This document shows positions 10,120-22,989 of a DNA stretch of 64,000 bases, piece after piece. Below the pieces are notes generated by a model. That model searched no databases. It saw only the letters and a list, made by a program, of their open reading frames with translations, and was not told the DNA's origin. A program made the translations under genes and the position numbers. The number at the start of each line of letters is the position of its first letter. Position 1 is the stretch's first letter. Source of the DNA: Chlorokybus atmophyticus (Eukaryota; Streptophyta; Chlorokybophyceae; Chlorokybales; Chlorokybaceae); assembly GCA_009103225.1 (NCBI GenBank), contig RHPI01002204.1, forward strand, positions 1 to 64,000, given 5' to 3'.

Positions 10120-12584
10120 GGAGGAGTTCTGAGGCAGGCACCACGGGTTGACAAGCTGCGCATGAGTCCGACAGCTATACTCAATGTTATAGGATAGTTT
10201 CATGCGCAAGTCGGCTGCTCAGTTGTAAGTGGACATACTCTCACCACTGCCCGTACATTGTATATATTGTGGGCTTTTAGGTGCAAGACCAAACAATCAG
10301 TCCAAGGTTTGTACAGAGAGCTGCATGGCATGTTAGTGTTGGCTTACGGCAAGAATTGCCAACTTTTGTCCAATGGCAAGGGTCACATATCAACAGCAGT
10401 GTAACGGCAAAGAAACTGCCGGCTATTGATGTCAGCTGTCCGTAACTACCGGTCAACGGCCGTCTGTGCACATCGACCAAAGGGTACCTGGTTGACAACT
10501 CTCGGCCGGTTAGTGCCACTAACAACCACTTTCGGCCCGCGGCCGTCTGCGTCAGTCCACTTAAGCCAACGGAAAACCCAACAGTTCAAAAGTAATATTT
10601 CAGGCAGCAACAGGCAGGCTCAGGCAGGCTCAGGCACCAGTCAGTCCCTCAGTCCTTAGTCAGTCACCGTGTAAAATTTGCGAAGGACTTGGAGAGTTTT
10701 CTCATGATCAATTGCTTGATGTAAGTAAAACTAATCATGCCTTATCGCCCGTAATGCTATGCAAATTGCCATGTTTCAATCATCATCAGTCTCAACCTGC
10801 ACCGTATGACACCACATATCAGCAATGTTCACATGGACACCTTTGATCGCCCCTCTGATTGAGACTGCCTTCCACCAACCTCATCTTCCAACTGATAGTT
10901 GTTGCGGCTGTAGAGCAGGATTGAGGGACGATTGTTTGGACTTTAATAGAGTTGACGGATGCCAACGAACGTGGATGAAAGCGTGGCAAGGTCTTAAAAG
11001 TGCAAAAGATCTTTTGCACTTTTTTGAAGTGCAAGCTGGCTGCTGGCAGGAGAATACCTGCAGGGTGGCGTTTTGTGGCATGTGCAACACCATGCGCATA
11101 AACTTACTACCCCCGCCTACCCGCAATTTAACCTTAAGCCCCATGGTAAGATTGCGAGACGAGTGTCTTGCTCTTGCTTGCTATTGCTGCCTCTCAACAG
11201 TGAGCAAGAGTATGTGCAAGCTATCAAACACAAACAACACGAGGACGAGTGGATTGTAGCCCTTCCTTTTTCAGCTGAAAATTAAGACCTCATGTGAGTG
11301 TTGCAATAACGTGACATCGTTTGCAGATAGATATTGCAATCACTTTATGTGAGTTTTGCAACATGGCATTACAATCAACATGCATGTCAATACCGTAATG
11401 TCCATGCATGTTCGCGCAAATTGTGTGTAATCATTGTAGAAATAGATTGACTTGCTGAGTGTGCTTGCTGCAGACAGTCAGCAAGCATCAGTTGAAACAG
11501 GGGCCAAGGCAGAGCTATACCTATAGCTATACAAGTACCACACATGACCCATGACTTATGACTCTCAGGCTAGACCTCAAGCAGCTGCCAGCACACAGCA
11601 CGTAGCTTGTTCAACATGCAGAGGCAGACGGACTCCTCTAAACAAGTATAATGAAGCGAGGGCCGGTATTATAAGAGCCCCTGTAGGCTCTGATTGGCGC
11701 AATGAGCGCGAGAACGTCACACGAGGTGTAGCAGGTGGTGATGAGCAAGTTGGAAAGTAAGTGTTGGGTGATCAGCTTGCCTGGTAGTGGATACAAAGGG
11801 TGTGGTGAGACAAAATTTGAGGCGCTAAAAGAGGACAAGTTAGAGTTGGCGAATATCAAGTAGAGGAGGGAAGGCATGTATAAAAGGTCTGCTCAGACAA
11901 ACCACAATCATTTACAACATGCGTGCGTGTGGGCATGTGCACGCGCACACAACGCGGGGTTGAACACGTTTGGACCAAGTCGTAGCGCATGCCCTAACTA
12001 GCCAGGCTTTAGAGAGTACATGGGAATGGAAACAAAACGCTACGCTTGAGTATAACTTTCAAGGAATTAATCTCCCGCTAGGGTGATCCACCTTACATAA
12101 TGACCATTCTAAAGCGTTTATAAACCAGCTTGACGCAACACATAAATACATGCTTATTTACAAGTCGCTATAGCCAACACAACATTATTGCTCCATGCTG
12201 AGTACCTTCCAGGCTACCCCTACACGTCACAAGCTTCTTGACCAACGCACAACTTCAACTGCGTAGTTATGGTAATATACTGCCTACTCAATATCAAGCG
12301 GTTATGGGTTTGCCAAGTGAATGCGATCATATCGAAAGCAACATGCCAATCAATCAGTCAATTGCTTCATCAAATGCAAGTCTATGGCCGGTAGCAAGAC
12401 GCTCCTCTATCTACCTTGTGCGTGAGCAGCGCAGTAATCATGTTGTCAATTGTGTCATCAATTGTTTATGACTTCCAGTTGATGCCCGCTCGTCATCGCT
12501 GCACATACACCTGATAACATGCCACACGTCACTGATGAAAAAATGGCATAAGCAACCATAATCTGACTTCACAGGACTTGACAA
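10120..12584. other. Intergenic, no gene recognised
   Basis: Only short frames without family features or plausible splice partners. It includes the 22-bp perfect palindrome at 10999-11020 (AGTGCAAAAGATCTTTTGCACT halves) and mixed low-complexity sequence. Confidence 0.5.
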
Positions 12585-15500
12585 CTATGCCAGCTGGCTA
12601 TACATGGCAGATGATACACACCTCAAACCTACCTCTATGGCAGTCAATGTGTCGTAAGGCTTGCCGTCGCGCGCATCGGTGACACAAAGACCCGTTATGC
12701 GCTGCACGCCAGGGACAAGCGGCACAAGCATCTGCAAAAGACAGAAGACAACAGGTGAAACAAACATTCTGATTGTACAATGCACGTGTCTCATCAGGCC
12801 AAATCTATGGTGTCATGTCATCCTGGCTCACCAGTTGAAACTGGCGCTGCTGGCTGGGCATCAGATCTTCAATTATCTGAGCAGTGGACAAATATGTCAG
12901 CACAACCGAATAGGTTCGCATGTATACATGCCGTACAAGCGACAAGTTTGTGGATATCAATCATGGGACCTGCACACTTGCCAACATGCAATACACGTTG
13001 AGTTTGCTGACTAACGAACTGAGCTGATTGAGCCACGGCATGCCTGGCAGAAGACTCCAGAGCTTCGCATCCATGACAGCATTACGTGCCTTGCATATGC
13101 GCGCGCACATGCACACATGCACACACAGTTGCACACATGCACGTACAGATACACCCACACATACACACGCGCACTCAATCTCTTCCACTCACCAGTTCCC
13201 AGCTGCCCATCAGAGCAATGTTTCTCGGTATACTTGGGTCCTCCGCTGCGAACGATACCCTCAGCGGCCCGACTCGGTGGTCGCTGTTGTTGTTGATCTG
13301 ACATGTCAACTGCAGCGCAAGGTAGCGCATCATATTTGCATCATATATGCGCCAACACACTTGTGTATGGGTGCGTGCATATGCCATGCATAGACAGGTT
13401 GGCGTGTCACACCAACCTTGAAAGGGTGCTCAAGCGTGGCACTGTCTTGAAGAGACACCAACACAAGCTGTACCTCCTTCCACATGATAGGCTGCAGGAA
13501 CAGTGACAGTGACTCAGCACAGGTGATAATGTGTGTTTGTGCAGCCACAAAGCAAGCTGTGTGTGATGCGGTGGATGATGTTGGCACTTACGGTTCCAAG
13601 TATTTGTTGGGTTTGCAAGCGCCCTGTCTCGCCAAGAGTTGATCGCCACGTTATCTCCAACTTGCCCAAAGTGTTGCTGCTATCTGAGCCCTGCATGTGC
13701 ATTCATGAGCAGAGAAAGGGAGACATGAGCACATGTGCACAAAGTACTGACGTCATCGGCATTATTACGACCGCACTCACCTCGCCTGCTTTCTTTGTCA
13801 ACTTGAACAGGAAGTTGCGCGAACCGCCATTGGGGTTGAGCATATGCGCGCGCGCTAGTGAGCTGAAGACAACACGTGATGTTAGAAGACAAGCTGCAAA
13901 ATAGACAAGTGCGTGTACACGCACATACACTTACATTGTCATCCAAACATGCCTGTAAATACACGCGCATGCGAATATGTGTGTATACACACTTGCCAAC
14001 TTGCAATCATACGTGTGTTACAATCAACAGGGGAGAGACATGACAGCATCACATACACCTTACTTCACAACACGGTATCACCTCACCTGTCCAGAAAGTC
14101 CTCAAACCCTTTCTCTGTACTCCCCCCCTCCTCCTCCCCAACCCTCTCATACACGAACCCCGCGCTCGGTTCTAGCCTTGCGTCTTCCAAGAAAAGCGGC
14201 CCTTTCGTGCAGTTCTCGATGCAGGCTTCCAGGAACGTTGCGTCGCCGGGACGGATGGAACGGACTTTGGTGCGGACGGATAAGGGGTTGGAAGCCACGA
14301 ACTTGTAGTATTGGGGGAGGAACTGGCGGGCGCCGGAGTCGGAGTCGAGGTAGGTGGCGGAACACATCAAACTGCAAGTAGGTACACGCGAAAAGTGTTT
14401 TGAATTGTGAGGTATAGGTGTGAGATAGACGATGGGTGGGAGTGCGAGTGCAAGTGCGAGTGCAAGTGTGAGTGTGGGTTGGAGTCTGAGTCTGAGTGTG
14501 AGTGTGAGTGTAGGTTGGAGTCTGAGTCTGAGTCTGAGTCTGGGTCTGGGTCTGAGTCTGAGTCTGAGTCTGGGTCTGAGTCTGAGTCTGAGTCTGAGTC
14601 TGAGTATGAGTATGCCCACATGTACGACTCGTTGCATGTTCAAGCGCGAGTGCGGGTGTGTGAATGTGAATGTGACAAATGTGTGAGTATTGGGCTGACA
14701 GTGAGGGTTTGCTGTTTGCGTACGTGTGTGCGCCAAGTTCTTTGATGTCGTGCTCTATGCTGAAGTCGTGGCGGCTGCCGGGAGGCAGGCTCGTTATCGG
14801 CGTAGCTGTGTTGTCCCAAAGCGATATCCGCTGCCGCTCCGTTTGCAGCTCTGCCTGCCAACGGTGAAAGTCACACTCACGTACACACAGACACGCACAC
14901 ACATGTCAACCAATGCACTGCAATTTTCTCGTTGAGTGGCTTGACGTTGGCAAAACCAACATGCGTGGACTTTGTCATTAAGACAGTGAACGCACCTTGA
15001 TGCCTACGCCAGTCACCTCATGGAGGCTGTAGTTGCCGACGCTAATGTACACTGAGAAGGTCTCCCCAAGATAGATCGTGCTGGGCGCATGCGCGATGAG
15101 CATGTGCATGTCTATGCGTGTGCGAGAAAATCCTGCACACTCAGCAACAACACAACATGCATAGCTATGACAATCACTCGTGGCGTGCTCACCCGAACGT
15201 GACGGGCAGCACGAGCATGCCGGTGAGTCCAAAAGCCTCGCCCGGCGTGTGCAACTCTGACCGTGCGGAAAACATCTCATGCTCGCCATTCTCTGCGCAT
15301 GATCAGACGCTGCATGTGTGCATGCGCGCATGTGCTTGTGCTTTTGCGCGAGCACGTTCACTTTTTCAAGGCTTTGCTAGCTGAGCTTGTGATGGCGTGG
15401 CATAAACACAACAGGAGCATAAGCACAGCTGTTGCATAAAATGATATCCAGCTGCAAGTTTCCATTGTGATTGAACCACATCAACAGTAAGTTGCGGACA

Positions 15501-16326
15501 CCACTGCGGGGCAGAGCCAGCTATTTACAAGTGGTAGGAAGCAGCAATGTAACAACGCAAAGCAAAGAAAGAGCATACTTTGTGGCGGTGTCGCGAGGTC
15601 TTCTGCATTCTTTATGTCGTTTGGATCCACGCGGAGAGGCAAGTCCACCTGGTAACGTTCGTAGCAAGCATAAGAAACGTCACAAACACAAGCCTCTTTG
15701 CATGTGTGCTCGGAACTCGATGCAAGGAGGTGCCAACATCACGTTGCAAGCATGACTGCAGCGGATTGTCTGCATGACAAGTCAACAAGTGTGTTAACAT
15801 AACAACCATCGGGCGTCTTGCATCAACAGCTGTTTGACACGCAAATCAACAAACACAGCGCTGTGTTTGTTGATTTGCGTGTCAAACAGCTGTTGATGCA
15901 AGACGCCCGATGGTTGTTATGTTAACACACTTGTTGACTTGTCATGCAGACAATCCGCTGCAGTCATGCTTGCAACGTGATGTTGGCACCTCCTTGCATC
16001 GAGTTCCGAGCACNTTTGAAGCGAGATCGGAGTCAAACAACAGCTGCTGCATAAGTGACCGTGACTACCAACCTCTGCATGCGCTGTGAGTCTCGGGATC
16101 CAACACAAAAGCTACTACTGTTCAGCACTAATACACTCAACAGTAATATGTATAATAAAACGTTGTGCATGAGTTGTGTAAAACCTCCAACTTGAGCGAG
16201 TAGCTACATACTAATAGTAACACAGCAGCAATCAGCCACCTGCAATGCTGGCCTGCACAGCCGCATGACCCTGAATGCAACTGCCGGTGCCGCGACAGCA
16301 TCCCCTCTGCCCACCGCCGCAGCCAT
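12585..16326 (-). CDS. TRAPPC13: TRAPP complex subunit 13
   Basis: Twelve exons, downwards: 16240-16326, 15579-15648, 15193-15292, 14996-15080, 14724-14854, 14087-14371, 13781-13862, 13592-13690, 13417-13491, 13193-13309, 13016-13054, 12585-12731. Phases agree throughout and give 438 residues, near the family's usual length. Diagnostic segments are FRVMRLCRPALQ at the N-terminus, VTFGTIYLGETFSVYISVGN, AELQTERQRISL, IEHDIKELGAHTL, PQYYKFVASNPLSVRTKV, FLEACIENCTKGPLF, GKLEITWRSTLGETGRLQT and the C-terminal LVPGVQRITGL. TRAPPC13 belongs to the TRAPPIII tethering complex acting in ER-Golgi traffic and autophagy. Intron 1 holds a 308-bp palindrome and an N; another intron holds a hexamer-like repeat. 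The small exon 13016-13054 is the least certain. It is divergent from the PDI-like gene. Confidence 0.93.
14428..14610. repeat. GAGTCT/GTGAGT-type microsatellite in a TRAPPC13 intron
   Basis: A degenerate 6-nt periodic tract of GAGTCT, GGTCTG and GTGTGA units inside the intron 14372-14723. It makes artificial Ser-Asp or Ser-Glu repeat frames on both strands. Confidence 0.85.
15706..16013. repeat. 308-bp perfect palindrome abutting an N
   Basis: The arms 15706-15859 and 15860-16013 are reverse complements with no spacer, and similarity ends exactly at the N at 16014. It lies wholly within TRAPPC13 intron 1 (15649-16239), so the exons on both sides still belong to one gene. The sharp end at an ambiguous base suggests a fold-back or gap-filling artefact rather than a natural palindrome. 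Confidence 0.85.
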
Positions 16327-16679
16327 GACCTCCACCCCCTCCTCCTCCTGGTGCTCCTGGTCCTCCGCCTCCGCCTACTCCTCCTCAAGCCTCTGCGCCT
16401 TGGTCCCGCAGTTTCTATACCCCTTTTACAATTTGAAGTTAACCTGCTCTTCCTGATAACAGAGCTGTCATTGATAACAACGGCAGAAGAGAGTGAGAAG
16501 CCGTGGATATCCATGGTGCAGATAGGATACGAAGCCTGAGCTGGGTTAAAATTTAACCCTTGGTCAGTCAGAGTTAAAAGCCCCTCAGCAAGCATGTCAG
16601 CAACGGCTTCAAGCACATCGCCGTCGTCGTCGCCGGTATCGTTGAGGACTAACTTTCAAACAAGTGGATGCAAGCTTTC
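16327..16679. promoter_or_regulatory. Shared intergenic region between divergent TRAPPC13 and PDI-like genes
   Basis: The two start codons are 353 bp apart and point away from each other, so this segment must contain both promoters. It includes a GC-rich triplet-like part next to TRAPPC13. No defined box recognised. Confidence 0.5.
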
Positions 16680-18021
16680 ATGGTCAGCAGGATGACGAGC
16701 TTCAGGGCTGCGGCGCTGGCGCTGGCGCTGTTGCTGGCGGTGACGGCAAGCCTGGCCACTTCACTTCAGGTGAAAAGTGTGTCTGTGGAGGCAGAGAAGT
16801 TGGAATTGCTTGTGAGGTGTGTGCGTATTGGTCCTGAAGCATAGTTCTTTTGTGTCGGTGTAGGCCCAGGTGCTGGATCATGAGGGTGGCCAGGTTGTTG
16901 ACCTGACTGCGGACGACTTTGAGCGCCGCACGCAAGCCTCAACTGGACAAACCGCAGGAGTGTGGTTCATCGAATTCTACGCACCGGTGCGACGACATTG
17001 ATTGATTTACAAATGCATGCACACAATGCAATTGTTGTGTCTTTATCATCCTGTGTGTGTTGCAGTGGTGTGGGCATTGCCAGCGGCTTGCTCCAGTGTG
17101 GGAGAGTCTTGCGCGGGAGCTGGAGGGGCAGGTGGTTGTGGCGAGGGTGGATTGCGACAGCAACAAGGCCATTGGGAGAAGGTTCAAGGCAAGTGTAGCA
17201 TTGTTAGCAGTGCTATGCTTTTTTGGTAGCCTGCATGCATGCGCACGCACGTGTGCATGTTGCATATATGCTTGTACTGCGCAAGCATATACGCAACATG
17301 CATGTACAAGCATGGACAACTGTGTCAACACGTGCGTGTACATACCTGCAGGCAGACACACGTGCACCAGCTGTATAAACACATAACGCACGTGTTTTGT
17401 ACGAGCTCATGTCTTAGCTTAGCCTAACAAACTGTACATATCCTCACGCATGCTCTCCGATGTATGTGCATGTGCCCACTCACTTGTGTCTGCCGCAAGT
17501 CTACCTGCATGCAAGCATGTACATATGCGTTGCCTGTGCACACGTCCACACGCATGCACGATATGTCAACCAACAAGCTGCTTCACAGCTCGACGGCTTT
17601 CCCACTCTTGTGCTCTTCCGTGATCGCGCGATGTACCCGTACGAGGGACCGCGCAAGCTGGAGGCCCTGGTGGCGTTCGCCAAAGGGGGCTATGCTTCTG
17701 CGAGTGCCCTACCCGTGCCGAGCGAGGGGTCGGGACTGGTGGAATCCATCAGAGCGCAGTTTGATCAGGTAAGCTGTTGCGAGTCGAGCACTGATCATTG
17801 TTCTTTCCTCGTACCAGGACACAGGTGCGCACGCGCATGCATGCACACATTCTCATGCGCTAACGCACTCTCGTTGTGTTACTTACAATTATCTTGGTGT
17901 TCTGCAGCTGCCTGCCCTGGTGAAATCAGCGATTATGCTGCTTCCGGTATTCATCGCGATTCCCATTTTGTCGCGGTGGATACGCGCTGCCGATCAGCAG
18001 GATAGAGCCAAGACGGATTGA
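16680..18021 (+). CDS. Membrane-anchored PDI-like thioredoxin-domain protein
   Basis: Five exons, 16680-16769, 16864-16986, 17066-17188, 17589-17768 and 17908-18021, all phase 0, give 209 residues. Residues 1-30 (MVSRMTSFRAAALALALLLA...) are a signal peptide. One thioredoxin domain has active site WCGHC at the start of exon 3 and the cis-proline motif GFPT in exon 4. The last exon encodes a hydrophobic helix (IMLLPVFIAIPIL) and a short basic tail ending AKTD, with no KDEL signal. It is therefore like single-domain transmembrane PDIs that oxidise or isomerise disulfides in the ER lumen. Intron 3 has a GC donor (AAG|GCAAGT at 17189). The active site is split from the preceding strand by intron 2. 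Exact subfamily not assigned. Confidence 0.88.
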
Positions 18022-18755
18022 GAGTTGTCTTCCACATTAGCCGGGATGCCGCACAATGTACAGCGGTAATAAGTGGCAACCAGCCGTTGCTTGCTGCATG
18101 AGCCTGCAACAAGACTGGCGGGATTCAGTGCAGTTCCAGATTGCGCGACTCTAGACAATGTATACTGTTTCTGCAGTGGTTTTGAAATGAGTGCAAGATG
18201 ACTGGTACATGGTACACACCCATGTGTAGTGAGACACATTAGCCAATCTTTTTGTGAGTGCAGCCGTAGGATAGTGTTTAGTTGTGTTATAGGCTGATGT
18301 AACATACAGCATGTGCAATCTCACCACAGATGTGCAGGTAGCAGTTATTATCAGCACTGCAGTAGCAATTGTGACAAGCATGGCTGTCGACAACAGCAAC
18401 AGTTGCAGCAAATGAGCACAAGCTGTCAGTGTTACACATAGCATGACTGCGTTCCGTCGATGACACCTATACCAGGCTTTCTATAAATCGCGTTGCATGT
18501 GGCACAACAAATTCATTACGGCAATACCAACAACACTATGAGGATGCACAAGCATACAAAGACTCGCAGCACACATTGTGAGCATGATGTGCTCACGACT
18601 GCGCAAACTGCATCTTTTGTATGCGATGGCCCAACTGCTGTGACACATCATGAGCAGGATGCATGCCGACCCAAAGTCCATTGCGGCATTGGAGATGCAC
18701 TTCACAGTATATAGGAAGCTCTCATCATGAAATTGACACGAGGAAGAGTATGTCT
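18022..18755. other. Convergent intergenic region
   Basis: Lies between the 3' ends of the PDI-like gene (+) and bL34 (-). No coding sequence recognised; presumably both 3' UTRs and terminators. Confidence 0.5.
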
Positions 18756-19821
18756 CTAATACACTGAGAACTTCTTGATGCTCGGCGTGTGCTTCCCCGT
18801 CCTGACCGAGAACGCTGGGCACAGTCTCTTCCTTCCCCTGGTGCGTCGCCTCTTGAGCACGAGCCGTCCGTTAGGCGTCATGAGGCGCGCGCGGTACCCC
18901 GACACGTTCGCAATGCTGCGCTTGGAGCGCGACCGCTTCATCGCACCCATTGTAGGCTTGGTGGAAGCGACAATTGGGAGAGGGGAGCGGGAGGGGGTGA
19001 AGTGGGGGACGGGAGCGCGGAGAGAACGCAACATGGAGCCTGGAAAAGAGACAAGAAAGAGTCAAAGACAAGACGAGAGATGCGTTAAGCTCAGGGCTGG
19101 GAACATGTTTCATTGCACGCGATACTAACTAAATGTGGCCAGTTTCTTGACTGTGACTTAGTGTGATAGAGAAGCCTGTTGAAAACCCATGCACTTGGCG
19201 CCGCTGCTACATGTGCAAGTGTTCAGGGGTTCTCTATCAGAATGGACAGGTAAGTGTGTCATGGTTTGAACATCAACTGCATGGGGAAGGCATGCACGCC
19301 AAACAGCTCGATGCTACTCTGCAAACGCTGCAAACGGTCCCATTCACCAATGCAAGCTATACCAGCTAACTCTATACTGCCAGATTGCCCAACTGGACAG
19401 CAATGCAATTCAGCAAATGTGGTGTTGTGTATGCAGGATCGCTACATACAACTGGCCAAAGCAGGGTATGCAAAACAGGGGCTATGTCCGTTGCCCCTCC
19501 GCAATAAAGCAACCACGTCAAATCGAAGCAAACCAGGCAGCCCACGCAGTGAACCCATCAGCAAGATTGCCAATGCTAGCAATTGCTGCAGCAGAAAATT
19601 CCAATGCAACCGGCTTAAACGGTGATCAGTATCTCACCAGCAAGCGAAGATGTGAAGCCCAAGCCAGCTGCGGGCTTGGCGCCTGACAGGAACTGTGCGC
19701 GGAGAGCGGGGGCGGCCTTAACGGGGGCGGCCGGCGCCGAGGGCGCCTTCAATCTGAGCGCGACGCCTCGTGAGCCTGCAGCAGGCGCGACAGCCATGGT
19801 CGCCATACGCAATGCCGCCAT
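18756..19821 (-). CDS. PRPL34: Plastid ribosomal protein bL34, nuclear-encoded
   Basis: Two exons, 19638-19821 and 18756-19039, join in phase 1 to give 155 residues. Exon 1 encodes a transit-peptide-like leader rich in Ala, Arg, Pro and Ser with no acidic residues early on (MAALRMATMAVAPAAGSRG). Exon 2 ends with the bL34 signature: KRSRSKRSIANVSGYRARL, GRLVLKRRRTRGRKRL. bL34 is a small basic protein of the large subunit near the exit-tunnel region. The 21-residue tail after RKRLC is longer than bacterial L34. Mitochondrial targeting cannot be excluded, but the leader and the KRSRSKRS segment resemble plant plastid L34. Telo-box-like repeats lie 45-70 bp upstream of the ATG. Confidence 0.88.
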
Positions 19822-19865
19822 CGTGGACGACCACACCACCGCCGCCGCCGCCGCCGCCCCGCCGC

Positions 19866-19889
19866 AAAACCCTAATCCAACCCTAATCC
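19866..19889. promoter_or_regulatory. Telo-box-like repeats upstream of PRPL34
   Basis: Two AACCCTAATCC units lie 45-70 bp before the start codon of the bL34 gene, next to a GCC-triplet run. In plants AAACCCTA boxes are common in promoters of ribosomal protein genes. The regulatory role here is inferred. Confidence 0.5.
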
Positions 19890-20199
19890 AAAGTAGAGGC
19901 GAGCGTTCGTCCATGACACCATCCACCGACCACCGACTGTCTATACAGCTTGATAACGTGTCCAATATCCTTACAGACAGTGCCTGTCGGCGCAGGACGG
20001 TAATGTTGTGTGACTGTGATGGGAAGTTGTCAAGACTTGAAGGTAAGTTTTACGACCAGAATGTAGTGCTCACCGCAAGCACATGTTCACCTTGTACCGT
20101 GTCGTTAGCTAATAGATACAGCTATTTCGGCTTAGCACATGTCTGTTGACGAATAGGATGCAAATTGGGACTTTTTTGCTGGAGTTGTAAGTTTTTGTG

Positions 20200-20273
20200 C
20201 TCATGCATAAGTGCGCAATGTCCACAAAAAAGACATCATATAATATGTGTTGTGGACCGCACTTATGCATGAG
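20200..20273. repeat. Hairpin with 16-bp perfect stem
   Basis: 20200-20215 is the reverse complement of 20258-20273, with a second 7-bp stem (TCCACAA/TTGTGGA) inside. It is MITE-like in shape; no target duplication identified. Confidence 0.65.
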
Positions 20274-22458
20274 TGAGTGTCCACGTGAGGAATCGTCATA
20301 TAAGTATCAAAGCTCCGCTGCGCTTGCGTTGCTTTAAGTTGCATTCATTGTCGTGCGCATTAGCCGTGTTGTGCATGCGTGCTTGTTGTGCTTGTTGCAC
20401 ATTGGATACATATTGCGTACACTTGAGGAGGTCTCTTCAAGCGATTGCTTTAAGTTAAGGCAATGATGTTGTCAAGACCACTTCACATCTCATTATCTTG
20501 GTAGCCATCATGTGTGAGCAAGTGACAATGTTGCAGCAACAACACGAGGCCGCCATCATGTAAGTATTGCAAGCGTTTAAAGCTAATCATCAGTTGATTA
20601 CTCAAGCCCCATGCAGTTGTAACATATGCAAAAAACTTGTCAATGAGTAAGCAAACGTCGCTCAATAATGTGTGGTCAGTGGGCAATGGCCGTTCACATC
20701 ACATATATAAACGTATTCATAAAGCTCGCTTTGATAAGGCTCTGATGTTGCCTGGGCCATAAAACCGTGTACATAACATGAATTATCAATGGCTTATATG
20801 ATGGACGGTTCAATGATTGATATCGCGCATAAGCAAGTTGCTTATTATATGATGATAGTAACTTGTTGTCACGCCTTCCACAACCATGCCATGGTTGCAT
20901 GATGCATGCGAGAATAACTTAGGTGTACATGTAGTCAAGGAGATGTGCGACACAGCACGCTGCTTTTGTACAATTATGACAATGTACGTTGTGCGTTATC
21001 TGCACTAAATTGAAATCCATGATGCGCACAGCTCGTATGGCCAATGTACAAGCCGAGGGAAGTAAGACATTATTAATTTCCTGCAAAGATTTCGTTTTCA
21101 GTTGATAACCTGAGAGATGCATAAAATAGGTAAATGTTGGTTCTCAGAAAGATTGGCTTATCAGCAAAGGACATTGTTCATGTAATTTTTTAAAGTCATA
21201 AGAATAAATGCCATGATCGGGAGTGCATTGCGTGATTAAAACAATGCAAGGCGTGATAAACGTAATAGCACTTACTAAAAACGCAATCTGATGTGAGGGG
21301 TAAAGTTGCATTGAGGTCATAACATTCACATCTTGCAATGTTTAAGGCATAATCCCATCAACATCATAAAATATCTAGTGATAAACAATATGCTTGTGGC
21401 AAGGGTATTTTGCAATTCAAACCAAAACCATATATGAAACAACAGTTAAACATTGTGCTTTTTCCAATCTGCAAGGCCAAAGTGCATGCAATTCGCCTTT
21501 ACTATACAACCCCGTTTGTCATGCAATAACTCGCTCCATTTACATGATTATTTTCTTACTGTTGTATAAACCCTTTCATGTTTATTATAATTTATGTGTT
21601 AAATAACGGTATTTTATAATCATCTTAAGCTACATCATGATATGCGAATGTGGCAGCTACAAAATGCATGTTGCTAAAGTATTATTTGTTGTATACAAGT
21701 AAGACCATCCGAATCTTGCTTCATTGCTTCAATAAATTCATACTTTAACATGCTTTATATTAATAATGATGAGTTGTGCGATTTCACCTTTTAGCCGCTT
21801 TGGACTGTGAGCTCAACACTACGCCCAGTGTACGCAATACAGTGCTTTAAAAATTGGATTTGATACACCACTAATTGGTACAACTTATGTATTATTTATA
21901 AAGATATCGCACGTTGACTCTCTGAATATGCATAGACGTGCCTGCTCACCATAGAACAAGAGTTATTCTCTTAGGCGGCAAGAGCGACCTCGCTAACCAA
22001 CCGGTGTAATAGCCTATCACGGCGGACTGAAAGTATGCTCTTAACAAGGGTGGGTGGTACAACTGCTGGTACACCGGTGTAGAGTCTTACCCCGTTAAGA
22101 GACTTTGGTTCAAGAGAATAACCCCGTTAACATGATAGTTTCTTAAAGATCGTTCATTTTACACGCAATTGCTGGTGCTTAACAATATAATCGCTTCCGT
22201 AATAAGATCAAAAAAATCCGCTTAAAATCTGTAGTAGGGGTCAGTCTTGCAACGGGGGAACTCCTTGCTGATAGCATAAGGAACCTTGTCATAAGCAGGC
22301 TATATGAATGGTTTTTGACAGATATTTACACGATTATACATTTATGCATATGCTAGTGTACCACGTCAGCATGTGATGACGTGGCAGGATGGTAGCAGCA
22401 AAACCCTCATTTATAGCATATTTACTCTTGGACGTTACGAGAATACTGTTCTCTTAAG

Positions 22459-22610
22459 CACCAAAAGAATTGCCCTGTTAATGGAATGAAATGCTGTAGG
22501 ATAAACGTGATTCTTATAGCGGGGTAAGACTGTACAGTCTACCCCCGATACTAGAATCACGTTTATCCTTCAGCTTTTCATTCCACTAACGGGGTTATTC
22601 TCTTGGCGTT
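22459..22610. repeat. Imperfect foldback element of about 150 bp
   Basis: The two arms of about 75 nt each pair over most of their length around GACTGTACAGTC at the centre. Outer parts share the CCCGTTA/TAACGGG motif with other places in this AT-rich stretch. Likely a non-autonomous foldback or MITE. Confidence 0.65.
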
Positions 22611-22989
22611 AATAAGAATATATATTCTTTTACCGTTTAAAGAATATATAATCTGTTAATGGGGGTATTGACTGATAACTGATATGCTGACATGGCAAAA
22701 ATAAAATCTATATTTCCTGTATATATTATATAAAATCATACATGGCTTCTATTGTTGAAGGTGATGTTTATGCCAATATCAGCGAAATAGTTATGCTGTT
22801 AACAAGGTATTCCCCCATTACAAGACTGACCCCACTTGGAATTTCAAGCCTTCTCTTTAGTCTTATTACGTACAAGACTATTCCACTAACCGAAGATATT
22901 TGCCTGTAGAACGATCGGCCTTTTGCAAAACGATGATCTAAACGGGGTTATTCCCTTAAAGCGAAGTCTTTTAACGGGGGTAGACTGTA

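Noticed and set aside
14147-14902. Ser-Asp and Thr-Gln repeat frames
   Set aside because: Produced by the hexamer-like microsatellite inside a TRAPPC13 intron; real exons on this strand use another frame.
16137-16616. Long - frame with VLEAVADMLAEGLLTLTDQGLNF, faintly like the start of PCNA
   Set aside because: Similarity stops after about 25 residues and the frame overlaps TRAPPC13 exon 1 (16240-16326) in a different reading frame.
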